5,743 bases of DNA from Polaromonas sp. (GTDB lineage: Bacteria > Pseudomonadota > Gammaproteobacteria > Burkholderiales > Burkholderiaceae_C): contig JANYFF010000218.1 in assembly GCA_025362825.1 (NCBI GenBank), forward strand, positions 1 to 5,743, read 5' to 3'. The number at the start of each line of letters is the position of its first letter. Position 1 is the stretch's first letter. Both the position numbers and the translations under genes were made by a program. This document shows positions 1 to 5,743 of the stretch, in pieces. The notes beneath the pieces were generated by a model that saw only the letters and a program-made list of their open reading frames with translations, did no database searches and had not been told where the DNA came from.

Positions 1-1
1 G

Positions 2-1387
2 CAGTTTGCTGACAGCAGCGCACTGCGCGAAACCCTCTACAAAGCCTACACGACCCGCGCCAGCGACCAGGCACCGGCAGAATTCAGCCAGTTCGACAAC
101 AGCGCCGTGATGCGTGAAATTCTGGCATTACGGCAAGAGGAGTCGCAGCTTCTCGGGTATCAGAATTTTGGAGAAGTCTCGGTGGTGGCCAAGATGGCGA
201 AATCTACGGACGAAGTTGTCAGCTTTTTGCGTGATCTGGCGCAACGTGCCCGCCCGTATGCCGAAAAAGATATTGCCGACCTGCGCGCCTTTGCGGCTGA
301 AACCTTGAAGCAGACGGATCCCCAGCCTTGGGACTATGCCTACATCGGCGAAAAACTCAAGGAAGCGCGCTACGCCTTCAGCGAGCAGGAAGTCAAACAA
401 TATTTCACTGCGCCCAAGGTACTGGCCGGCCTTTTCAAGATTGTGGAAACACTGTTTGAAGTCACCATCCTGAAAGACAGCGCCCCTGTCTGGAAACCCG
501 GCGTATTGTTCTACCGCATTGAACGCGCAGGCCAGCTGGTAGGCCAGTTTTACCTTGACCAGCCGGCCCGCACCGGCAAACGCGGCGGTGCCTGGATGGA
601 CGATGTGCGCGCCCGCTGGCTGCGCCCCGACACCGGCACCCTGCAGACACCGGTGGCGCACCTGGTCTGTAATTTTGCCGATGGCGTAGGCGGTAAGCCT
701 GCCTTGCTGAGCCACGACGATGTCACCACGCTGTTCCACGAATTCGGTCATGGCCTGCACCACATGCTGACGCAGATCAATGAACACGACGTGTCGGGCA
801 TCAGCGGGGTCGAGTGGGATGCGGTCGAATTGCCCAGCCAGTTCATGGAAAACTTCTGCTGGGAATGGGACGTGCTCAAGCACATGACAGCCCACGTTGA
901 TACCGGCGAGCCTCTGCCGCGCGCCCTGTTTGACAAGATGCTTGCTGCCAAGAACTTCCAGAGCGGCATGCAGACCTTGCGCCAGGTCGAGTTCTCGCTG
1001 TTCGACATGCTGCTGCATACGGCGTTTGACCCGTCGGGCGATGTCATGACGCTGCTCAACGAAGTGCGCCAGGAAGTCGCCGTCATCAAGGCCCCGCCTT
1101 ACAGCCGCACAGCGCATACATTCAGTCACATTTTTTCTGGCGGTTATGCAGCGGGCTACTACAGCTACAAATGGGCTGAAGTCCTGTCGGCCGATGCCTA
1201 TGCGGCATTTGAAGAGGCGGCTGGACCTTCCACAGAGGGCAGCACGGTATCTGTAGAGACCGGCCGGAAGTACCGCCACGCCATCCTGGAAGCCGGTGGC
1301 AGCCGTCCGGCCATGGAATCTTTCAAGGCCTTTCGGGGCCGCGAGCCGTCGATTGATGCCCTGATGCGTCATCAAGGCATGGGCTGA
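2..1387 (+). CDS. prlC: Oligopeptidase A (M3 family zinc metallopeptidase), 5' end outside window
   Basis: Cytosolic zinc endopeptidase of the thimet oligopeptidase (M3) family; it degrades short peptides, including cleaved signal peptides in E. coli. The frame is open from the first complete codon at position 2, and the residues before the GTG at 107 (for example YKAYTTRASDQ) match the family, so 107 is not the start. About 461 residues are visible, against about 680 in E. coli PrlC, so roughly 220 N-terminal residues are missing. The zinc site is HEFGH at 737-751 (two His ligands and the catalytic Glu), with the third ligand probably the Glu of VELPSQ at 827-829. The His/Tyr-rich substrate-binding segment HTFSHIFSGGYAAGYYSYKW follows near 1115-1175, and the C-terminus carries the PrlC-like FRGREPSIDALM. 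No frameshift or lost motif is visible. M3 membership is certain. The prlC name rests on close agreement with remembered E. coli PrlC. Confidence 0.95.
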   Translation, partial: QFADSSALRETLYKAYTTRASDQAPAEFSQFDNSAVMREILALRQEESQLLGYQNFGEVSVVAKMAKSTDEVVSFLRDLAQRARPYAEKDIADLRAFAAETLKQTDPQPWDYAYIGEKLKEARYAFSEQEVKQYFTAPKVLAGLFKIVETLFEVTILKDSAPVWKPGVLFYRIERAGQLVGQFYLDQPARTGKRGGAWMDDVRARWLRPDTGTLQTPVAHLVCNFADGVGGKPALLSHDDVTTLFHEFGHGLHHMLTQINEHDVSGISGVEWDAVELPSQFMENFCWEWDVLKHMTAHVDTGEPLPRALFDKMLAAKNFQSGMQTLRQVEFSLFDMLLHTAFDPSGDVMTLLNEVRQEVAVIKAPPYSRTAHTFSHIFSGGYAAGYYSYKWAEVLSADAYAAFEEAAGPSTEGSTVSVETGRKYRHAILEAGGSRPAMESFKAFRGREPSIDALMRHQGMG

Positions 1388-1401
1388 GCGCGTTAAGCAG
1401 T

Positions 1402-1430
1402 CTGACGGCAAGCAACATCCTTCATTTAAT
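1402..1430 (+). promoter_or_regulatory. Candidate sigma-70 promoter for the DUF4124-glutaredoxin gene
   Basis: CTGACG (1402-1407, 4/6 to TTGACA) and TTTAAT (1425-1430, 5/6 to TATAAT) are separated by exactly 17 bases. Transcription would begin near 1437, leaving a leader of about 16 bases that contains a weak AGGA Shine-Dalgarno at 1443-1446, 6 bases before the ATG. It lies in the 65-bp gap after prlC, so the gene could be transcribed independently. Read-through from prlC is also possible because I see no terminator in the gap. The call rests on consensus matching only. Confidence 0.4.
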
Positions 1431-1452
1431 TCAGCGACTGACAGGACATTCC

Positions 1453-2091
1453 ATGACATCAACCGTTGTTAAATTTCTGGCCATCAGTGCACTGGGTCTG
1501 GCGTCCATTGCAACCAGCCCGGTACAGGCCCAGCAGGTCTACCGCATCATCGGCGCCGACGGCAAGATCACTTTTTCAGACAAGCCTCCAGTTTCCGAGG
1601 CTCAGGGCAAAGTCACATCGGGCGCGGGCGCGTCCGGTGGCGTCGCCAGCAGTTCGCTGCCATTCGAGCTGCGCCAGATCGCCTCGAAATACCCCGTCAC
1701 GCTGTACACCAGCGACAACTGTGCACCCTGCGCATCGGCCAAATCCATGCTGGTCAGCCGCGGCGTTCCTTTCGCCGAAAAAACCGTCAAGTCAGGGGAG
1801 GATATTGAAGCCCTGCAACGCCTGAGCGGCGAAACCTCCTTGCCATTTGCGACCATTGGCAGCCAGCAGCTCAAGGGCTATTCAGATGCCGAATGGGGCC
1901 AATTCCTGAACGCTGCGGGCTATCCTGCGGCTTCGGTGCTCCCAGCCAGCTACCGCCAGCCGGCAGCCACACCGCTGGTTGCTGTTTCTATTGCACCAGC
2001 CACAGCTGCAACCAATGCAGCACCCGGACGTGCCGCAGCACCAACAGCACCAGCACCTAACGTCAGTAACCCGGCCGGCATCAAGTTCTGA
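1453..2091 (+). CDS. Exported DUF4124 and glutaredoxin-like domain protein
   Basis: A 212-aa protein predicted to be exported. Residues 1-26 form a signal peptide (Lys7, hydrophobic core FLAISALGLASIA, probable cleavage after VQA). Residues about 28-50 match the DUF4124 pattern (VYRIIGADGKITFSDKPP), common at the N-terminus of secreted proteobacterial proteins. A glycine/serine linker (52-68) leads to a glutaredoxin/thioredoxin-fold domain (about 72-158) with VTLYTSDNC, active site C90-A-P-C93, a likely cis-proline at P131 (SLPF) and a GYSD motif at 142-145. The tail (about 160-212) is Ala/Pro-rich and probably disordered. The role is inferred to be thiol-disulfide chemistry in the periplasm or at the envelope; the substrate is unknown. 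It has both redox cysteines, so dithiol chemistry is possible, but CAPC differs from classical glutaredoxin CPYC. The start is supported by the signal peptide and AGGA at 1443-1446. It converges with rpiA across 18 bp. Confidence 0.88.
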   Translation: MTSTVVKFLAISALGLASIATSPVQAQQVYRIIGADGKITFSDKPPVSEAQGKVTSGAGASGGVASSSLPFELRQIASKYPVTLYTSDNCAPCASAKSMLVSRGVPFAEKTVKSGEDIEALQRLSGETSLPFATIGSQQLKGYSDAEWGQFLNAAGYPAASVLPASYRQPAATPLVAVSIAPATAATNAAPGRAAAPTAPAPNVSNPAGIKF

Positions 2092-2109
2092 GCCTGACCT
2101 GACGCTGTT

Positions 2110-2793
2110 CTAAAAAGCCAGCATCTTCACGCCGCCTGCCGTGCCCAGCAAACACACGCTGGCTTTCTGGAAGGCAAATACACCGACCGTCACCACACCC
2201 GGCCACTGGTTGACCTGGGACTCAAAACCCAGCGGGTCGGCAATTTTCAGCCCGGTCACATCAAGAATATGCTGACCGTTGTCGGTGACCAGCGGTGCCC
2301 CGGCTTTCATCCGCAACTGGGCGACACCGCCCATCGCTGCAAACTGGCGTGCAATGCGCTTGGCTGCCATAGGGATGACTTCAACCGGCACCGGGAAAGC
2401 ACCCAGCGTTGTCACCAGCTTGGACTCATCGGCAATGCAGATGAACTGGCGTGATTGCGCCGCCACGATTTTCTCGCGCGTGAGCGCTGCGCCGCCGCCC
2501 TTGATCATGTTGCCGGCATGGTCTATTTCATCGGCCCCGTCGATATACACCGCCAGTTCGTCGACCTCAGTCGCATCAAACACCTTGATGCCCAGCGCAC
2601 GGAGCCGTTCGGTGGAAGCCACCGAACTGGAGACCGCCCCCAGGATGTCGCCCTTCATGGTCGCCAGCGCATCAATGAACTTGTTGACGGTAGACCCTGT
2701 GCCCACGCCCACAATGCTGCCCGGCGTCACGTACTGGAGGGCGGCCTGGCCCACCAGCGTTTTCAGTTCATCCTGGGTCATCTCGGGTTTCAT
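2110..2793 (-). CDS. rpiA: Ribose-5-phosphate isomerase A
   Basis: Cytosolic enzyme of the non-oxidative pentose phosphate pathway that interconverts ribose 5-phosphate and ribulose 5-phosphate. At 227 aa it is close to E. coli RpiA (219 aa), and the family motifs are intact: phosphate-binding GTGSTVNKFIDAL (31-43), SSSVASTERL (56-65), DGADEID (85-91), KGGGAALTREKI (98-109) and CIADESK (118-124). By alignment with remembered E. coli RpiA, the catalytic residues D81, D84, K94 and E103 correspond to D85, D88, K98 and E107. The E. coli protein begins at MTQDEL, which is Met5 here. Met1 is preferred because an AAGG Shine-Dalgarno (complement of 2801-2804) lies 7 bases upstream of it, whereas none precedes Met5. 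The gene is divergent from pyrD and convergent with the DUF4124-glutaredoxin gene. There is no sign of damage. Confidence 0.97.
   Translation of the reverse strand: MKPEMTQDELKTLVGQAALQYVTPGSIVGVGTGSTVNKFIDALATMKGDILGAVSSSVASTERLRALGIKVFDATEVDELAVYIDGADEIDHAGNMIKGGGAALTREKIVAAQSRQFICIADESKLVTTLGAFPVPVEVIPMAAKRIARQFAAMGGVAQLRMKAGAPLVTDNGQHILDVTGLKIADPLGFESQVNQWPGVVTVGVFAFQKASVCLLGTAGGVKMLAF
2112..2166 (-). terminator. Weak candidate terminator at the 3' end of rpiA
   Basis: A perfect 9-bp inverted repeat, AAAGCCAGC (2114-2122) and GCTGGCTTT (2158-2166), surrounds a 35-base loop inside the last codons of rpiA. Read on the minus strand, the distal arm continues into a run of five T residues up to the stop codon, as in an intrinsic terminator for rpiA. 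The long loop and the overlap with coding sequence make this weak. There is no comparable T run on the plus strand to end the upstream gene. Confidence 0.25.
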
Positions 2794-2857
2794 GGGTGCG
2801 CCTTGATCAAGTTGGGTTTTGCGACAATAGCCGCTGCTGAACAGAACAAATTATCCA
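2794..2857. promoter_or_regulatory. Divergent rpiA-pyrD promoter region
   Basis: This 64-bp gap separates two divergent genes, so it and the adjoining 5' coding ends must hold both promoters. Facing rpiA, GATAAT (complement of 2850-2855, 5/6 to the -10 consensus) is the best hexamer, but no good -35 sits 16-18 bases upstream. Facing pyrD, GACAAT (2823-2828, 4/6) follows TTGATC (2803-2808) at a spacing of only 14. A perfect 10-bp palindrome, CTTGATCAAG (2802-2811), overlaps the rpiA ribosome-binding site. The region assignment is firm; the individual elements are not. Confidence 0.45.
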
Positions 2858-3922
2858 ATGTCCCTGCTGTCTTCTTCCGCTTATGCCCTCGCCCGCCCTT
2901 TTTTATTTGGGCTTGACGCAGAAACCGCCCACGAATTGACCATGGCCTCGCTGGCGCGCACCCAGGGCACACCGCTGTCATTGGCCTACTGCGGCGCCCG
3001 TGTAGACGACCCGGTCGAGCTGGCCGGCCTGAAGTTTCCCAACCGCGTGGGCATGGCTGCCGGGCTGGACAAAAACGCCCGTTGCATCGACGGGCTGGCC
3101 GCCATGGGCTTTGGTTTTGTCGAAGTCGGCACCGTGACGCCAAAGGCCCAGCCAGGCAATCCCAAGCCGCGCATGTTCCGCCTGCCGGAAGCCAACGCAC
3201 TCATCAATCGCCTGGGTTTCAACAACGAAGGCCTGGACGCGTTTCTGGCCAATGTGCAGCAATCCCGCGTGCGCCGGCAAGGCGGCCAGCGAAACCGGCT
3301 GCTGCTGGGTCTGAACATCGGCAAGAACGCCGCCACGCCGATTGAAAACGCGGTCGACGATTACCTGCTCTGCCTGGACGGCGTCTATCCCCACGCCGAC
3401 TATGTGACGGTCAATATCTCCAGCCCCAACACCAAAAACCTGCGCGCGCTGCAAACCGATGAAGCGCTTGATGCCCTGCTCGGCCAGATCGCCGTGCGCC
3501 GCGAGGCCCTGCACAAGACGCACGGCAAGCGTGTGCCGATTTTTGTCAAGATTGCGCCCGACCTGGATGAAGAACAGGTCGGCGTGATTGCAGCTACGCT
3601 CAAACGCCACGCCATGGACGGTGTCGTGGCCACCAACACAACGCTGGCACGCGAAGCCGTCAAAGGCATGCGGCATGCTGAAGAAACTGGCGGCCTGTGC
3701 GGCGCGCCGGTGCTGGAGGCCAGCAACCGGGTGATTGGCCAGTTGCGCGCAGCACTCGGCAAGGGCTTTCCCATCATTGGCGTGGGCGGCATCATGAGCG
3801 GTGCCGATGCAGTGTCCAAAATCAGGGCGGGCGCGGATGTCGTGCAGATTTACACGGGCCTGATCTACAAAGGCCCGGCTTTGGTCACCGAAGCCGCAAA
3901 TTCCATAAAAAAGAGCCGCTAG
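2858..3922 (+). CDS. pyrD: Dihydroorotate dehydrogenase (quinone), class 2
   Basis: FMN enzyme of de novo pyrimidine synthesis that oxidises dihydroorotate to orotate and passes electrons to membrane quinones; class 2 enzymes sit on the inner face of the cytoplasmic membrane. The 354 aa length fits the class (E. coli 336). The N-terminus (about 8-45, ALARPFLFGLDAETAHELT) is the amphipathic helical extension specific to class 2, used for membrane and quinone contact. The TIM barrel follows: GMAAGLDKNA (65-74), EVGTVTPKAQPGNPKPRMF (89-107), INRLGFNNEG (116-125), NIGKN (153-157), NISSPNT (186-192) with S189 as the expected catalytic base, KIAPD (231-235), ATNTT (258-262) and the phosphate-binding GVGGIMSG and YTGLIYKGP near 308-340. 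The start matches the family N-terminus, although no clear Shine-Dalgarno precedes it. There is no sign of damage. The neighbour rpiA is divergent. Confidence 0.97.
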   Translation: MSLLSSSAYALARPFLFGLDAETAHELTMASLARTQGTPLSLAYCGARVDDPVELAGLKFPNRVGMAAGLDKNARCIDGLAAMGFGFVEVGTVTPKAQPGNPKPRMFRLPEANALINRLGFNNEGLDAFLANVQQSRVRRQGGQRNRLLLGLNIGKNAATPIENAVDDYLLCLDGVYPHADYVTVNISSPNTKNLRALQTDEALDALLGQIAVRREALHKTHGKRVPIFVKIAPDLDEEQVGVIAATLKRHAMDGVVATNTTLAREAVKGMRHAEETGGLCGAPVLEASNRVIGQLRAALGKGFPIIGVGGIMSGADAVSKIRAGADVVQIYTGLIYKGPALVTEAANSIKKSR

Positions 3923-3945
3923 CCAGCGTATTGCGGTCACCTCGA

Positions 3946-3962
3946 GCTATTTATTTGATAGC
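3946..3962. repeat. Short intergenic palindrome GCTAT-N7-ATAGC
   Basis: GCTAT (3946-3950) and ATAGC (3958-3962) are perfect inverted arms around an AT-rich 7-base loop, 24 bases after the pyrD stop. AT-rich GCTAT...ATAGC palindromes are, from memory, very common between genes in Comamonadaceae, so this may be a member of a dispersed repeat family. I found no second copy in this window. No T run follows, so it does not look like an intrinsic terminator. Confidence 0.4.
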
Positions 3963-3978
3963 GAATTGCCGGCACCCC

Positions 3979-4015
3979 AAGGCTTGAGGGTTTTCACCGA
4001 AGGCTTGTAGAGCCT
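3979..4015. repeat. Direct repeat AAGGCTTG x2 with 21-bp period, overlapping a small hairpin
   Basis: AAGGCTTG occurs at 3979-3986 and 4000-4007, start to start 21 bp, about two helical turns. The first copy lies in the near-palindrome CAAG-G-CTTG (3978-3986). The second overlaps a 5-bp hairpin, AGGCT (4001-4005) with AGCCT (4011-4015). The spacing would suit a protein binding one face of the DNA upstream of fadH, but short repeats like this also arise by chance. Confidence 0.3.
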
Positions 4016-4050
4016 GTCGCCCAGATTGCACCGGGGCCTGACGGCGCGCC

Positions 4051-4076
4051 TTGCCTGCCGACTACCATGCAGGCAA
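4051..4076 (+). other. 8-bp stem-loop just upstream of the fadH ribosome-binding site
   Basis: TTGCCTGC (4051-4058) and GCAGGCAA (4069-4076) form a perfect 8-bp stem with a 10-base loop, ending 7 bases before the fadH Shine-Dalgarno. The ATG at 4067 spans the loop-stem junction, which argues against its use as a start. The element could be an operator dyad or an mRNA hairpin affecting translation; it lacks a T run. Its 3' arm can also pair with GAATTGCC at 3963-3970 through GGCAATTC at 4072-4079. Confidence 0.4.
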
Positions 4077-4083
4077 TTCCAAT

Positions 4084-4090
4084 AAGGAGG
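4084..4090 (+). promoter_or_regulatory. Strong Shine-Dalgarno that sets a TTG start for fadH
   Basis: AAGGAGG is a near-perfect anti-16S match, 6 bases before the TTG at 4097, which is in frame with fadH. The ATG at 4067 lies upstream of this site, so the site cannot serve it, and no comparable site precedes 4067. This makes TTG 4097 the better start. Confidence 0.75.
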
Positions 4091-4096
4091 CCCGCC

Positions 4097-5743
4097 TTGC
4101 CCACGACGACCATCCCCGCAGCCAATTCCTACGCCAGCCCCTATCCCAATCTGCTGGCACCGCTTGACCTCGGTTTCACCACGCTTAAAAACCGGGTGCT
4201 GATGGGCAGCATGCACACCGGGCTAGAGGATGGGCGCAAGCACTTCCCGGCGATGGCGGCCTACTTTGCCGAGCGGGCGCGCGGCGGCGTCGGCCTGATG
4301 GTGACAGGCGGCTTTGCGCCCAACATCGCCGGCTGGACCAAACCTTTCGCCGGCATGCTGGCCAGCTCGGGCGCAGCACGGCGCCACAAGCAGGTGACAG
4401 ATGCCGTCCACCTGGAGGGCGGCAAGATTGCGCTGCAGATCCTGCACACCGGCCGCTATGGCTACCACCCGCTGTGCGTGGCGCCGTCGCGCATCCAGAG
4501 CCCGATTTCGCCCTTCACCCCGCGCGAGCTCAGCGCTGCCGGCATAGAGCGGCAGATCCGCGCTTTTATCCGCTGCGCATTGCTGGCACGCGATGCTGGC
4601 TATGACGGTGTCGAGATCATGGGCAGCGAAGGTTATTTCATCAACCAGTTCCTCGTCACCCACACCAATCAGCGCAGCGACGAATGGGGCGGCAACTACG
4701 CCAACCGCATACGCCTGGCGGTCGAAATTGTCCGCCGCACGCGCGAGACCGTTGGCCCCGACTTCATCCTGATTTACCGGCTGTCCATCATCGACCTGAT
4801 CCCTGATGGCAGCAGTTGGCACGAAGTTGTGCTGCTGGCCAAGGCCGTCGAGGCCGCTGGCGCCACTCTCATCAACAGCGGCATCGGCTGGCACGAGGCC
4901 CGCGTGCCGACCATCGCCACGTCGGTACCGCGCGGCGCCTTTACCTGGGTGACGCAAAAGCTGCGTGCCGAATTGCGCGCCGCCGGCCTGACGATCCCGG
5001 TCATCACCAGCAACCGCCTGAACACGCCTGAAGTCGCCGAACAGGTGCTTAGCGATGTTGCGCCGACATGGTCAGCATGGCCCGACCCTTTTTGGCCGAC
5101 CCGGAGTTTGTCAACAAGGCCGCGCAGGGCCGCAGCCAGGACATCAACACCTGCATCGCCTGCAACCAGGCCTGCCTGGACCACGCCTTTCAGGCCAAAC
5201 TGGCCAGCTGCCTCGTCAACCCACGCGCCGGCCACGAGTTGGACCTCATCATCAACATCACCCCGGCCAAAAGGAGCATCGCCGTGGTCGGTGCCGGTCC
5301 GGCCGGCCTGGCCGCTGCCACCACCCTGGCGGCACGCGGCCACAGCGTTGATTTGTTCGATTCGGCAGCGCTCATAGGCGGACAGTTCAACCTGGCCAAA
5401 CGCGTGCCGGGCAAGGAAGAGTTCAATGAAACCCTGCGTTACTTCGGCCAGCGCATCGTGCAGACCGGTGTCCGGCTGCACCTGAACACCCGCGTCGATG
5501 CCGCTGCGCTGTTGGCGCATTCGTTTGACGATGTGATCCTGGCAACCGGCGTCACGCCGCGCAACCCGCGCATCCCCGGCCAGGAGCACCCTGCCGTGCT
5601 CAGCTACATCGACGTACTTCTGGGCCGCCAGAGCGTGGGCCAGCGCGTGGCGCTGATAGGCGCAGGCGGCATCGGCTTTGATGTGGCCGAGTTTCTGGTC
5701 ACGCCAGCGGGCCACTCCAGCACACTCGATTTGCCCGCCTGGC
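4097..5743 (+). CDS. fadH: NADPH-dependent 2,4-dienoyl-CoA reductase, frameshifted near 5057, 3' end outside window
   Basis: Cytosolic FMN, FAD and 4Fe-4S enzyme that reduces 2,4-dienoyl-CoA with NADPH so that unsaturated fatty acids can enter beta-oxidation. The first part (4097-5056) encodes the Old Yellow Enzyme-like TIM barrel: PLDLGFTTLKNRVLMGSMHT near the start, GGKIALQILHTGRY, then GSEGYFIN with Y180 and GIGWHEAR with H266, matching E. coli Y166 and H252 (same 86-residue separation). At about 5057 the reading frame must move to the frame starting at 5059, where MVSMARPFLAD continues the protein. It then carries the iron-sulfur cysteines (codons 5152, 5161, 5173, 5209; C-x2-C-x3-C-x11-C), the FAD motif GAGPAG (5290-5307) and the NADPH motif GAGGIG (5659-5676), open to the window end. 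About 550 of roughly 675 residues are seen. Without correction the first frame ends at 5377 with about 107 nonsense residues. Read literally it is a pseudogene; a sequencing error is equally possible. Confidence 0.88.
5054..5061 (+). other. Single-base deletion site in fadH
   Basis: The frame reads CTT AGC GAT and then GTTGCGCC, where the family expects Leu-Ser-Asp/Arg-Gly-x-Ala-Asp-Met-Val-Ser-Met-Ala-Arg-Pro. Restoring one base (G-G-T for Gly, then TGC GCC GAC ATG) gives LSDGCADMVSMARP and rejoins the downstream frame. Homology is continuous on both sides with no gap, so exactly one base is missing at about 5057-5058. No slippery heptamer is present, so programmed frameshifting is unlikely. 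Confidence 0.85.

Noticed and set aside
107..1387. GTG at 107 as the start of the peptidase gene
   Set aside because: The frame is open to the left edge and the codons before 107 encode residues that match PrlC, so the true start lies outside the window.
128..1462. Long minus-strand open frame (444 codons) opposite prlC
   Set aside because: It runs antisense to a gene with intact M3 peptidase motifs. Its translation shows no recognisable domain, and long antisense frames are common in GC-rich DNA.
2269..2916. Plus-strand open frames opposite rpiA (2269-2454, 2279-2806, 2455-2916)
   Set aside because: All are antisense to an intact rpiA, and 2455-2916 also runs through the divergent promoter and into pyrD. 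None has recognisable motifs.
2978..3940. Minus-strand open frame (320 codons) opposite pyrD
   Set aside because: It is a shadow of pyrD, whose class 2 motifs are complete. The antisense product has no recognisable features.
3923..4096. Small gene or structured RNA between pyrD and fadH
   Set aside because: I see no open frame with a ribosome-binding site other than fadH itself and no known RNA motif; only short repeats and hairpins.
5054..5070. Programmed -1 frameshift in fadH
   Set aside because: There is no X-XXY-YYZ slippery heptamer or obvious downstream stimulatory structure, and FadH is not known to me to use recoding. A plain one-base deletion explains it.
5055..5351. Separate 98-codon plus-strand open frame after the fadH break
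   Set aside because: It is in the third frame, neither that of fadH before nor after the break. Its Arg/Gly/Pro-rich translation is typical of a GC-rich shadow.
4774..5715. Minus-strand open frame (313 codons) opposite fadH
   Set aside because: It spans the fadH frameshift unaffected, but the plus strand shows clear FadH homology on both sides and the antisense translation resembles nothing known.

Overview
The window looks like ordinary chromosomal DNA from a betaproteobacterium, most likely a Comamonadaceae member of the Polaromonas/Rhodoferax/Acidovorax type. The reasons are the high-GC codon use, protein sequences that follow the proteobacterial versions of PrlC, RpiA, class 2 PyrD and FadH, a secreted DUF4124-glutaredoxin protein, and a short GCTAT...ATAGC intergenic palindrome of a kind I recall from this family. 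The genus is inference. There is no tRNA, rRNA, CRISPR array, transposase or phage gene.

Layout from left to right: (1) the C-terminal two thirds of oligopeptidase A (prlC), open at the left edge and ending at 1387; (2) a 65-bp gap with a plausible promoter, then a 212-aa exported DUF4124 + glutaredoxin-like protein (1453-2091); (3) an 18-bp convergent gap and, on the minus strand, ribose-5-phosphate isomerase A (rpiA, 2110-2793); (4) a 64-bp divergent promoter region; (5) quinone-dependent dihydroorotate dehydrogenase (pyrD, 2858-3922); (6) a 174-bp intergenic stretch rich in small repeats; (7) an NADPH-dependent 2,4-dienoyl-CoA reductase (fadH) from 4097 off the right edge, with one base missing near 5057.

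The genes are mostly separate housekeeping functions: peptide turnover, envelope thiol chemistry (predicted), pentose phosphate metabolism, pyrimidine synthesis and unsaturated fatty acid beta-oxidation. rpiA and pyrD are divergent and both feed nucleotide synthesis: RpiA interconverts ribulose 5-phosphate and ribose 5-phosphate, the precursor of PRPP, and PyrD makes orotate, which is then joined to PRPP. The shared promoter region could co-regulate them, but nothing in the sequence proves it.

I found no convincing undescribed system. The points most worth a second look are the fadH frameshift (sequencing error or real lesion), the fadH start (a TTG behind a strong Shine-Dalgarno rather than the upstream ATG), the repeats and hairpin in front of fadH, and the exported glutaredoxin fusion.
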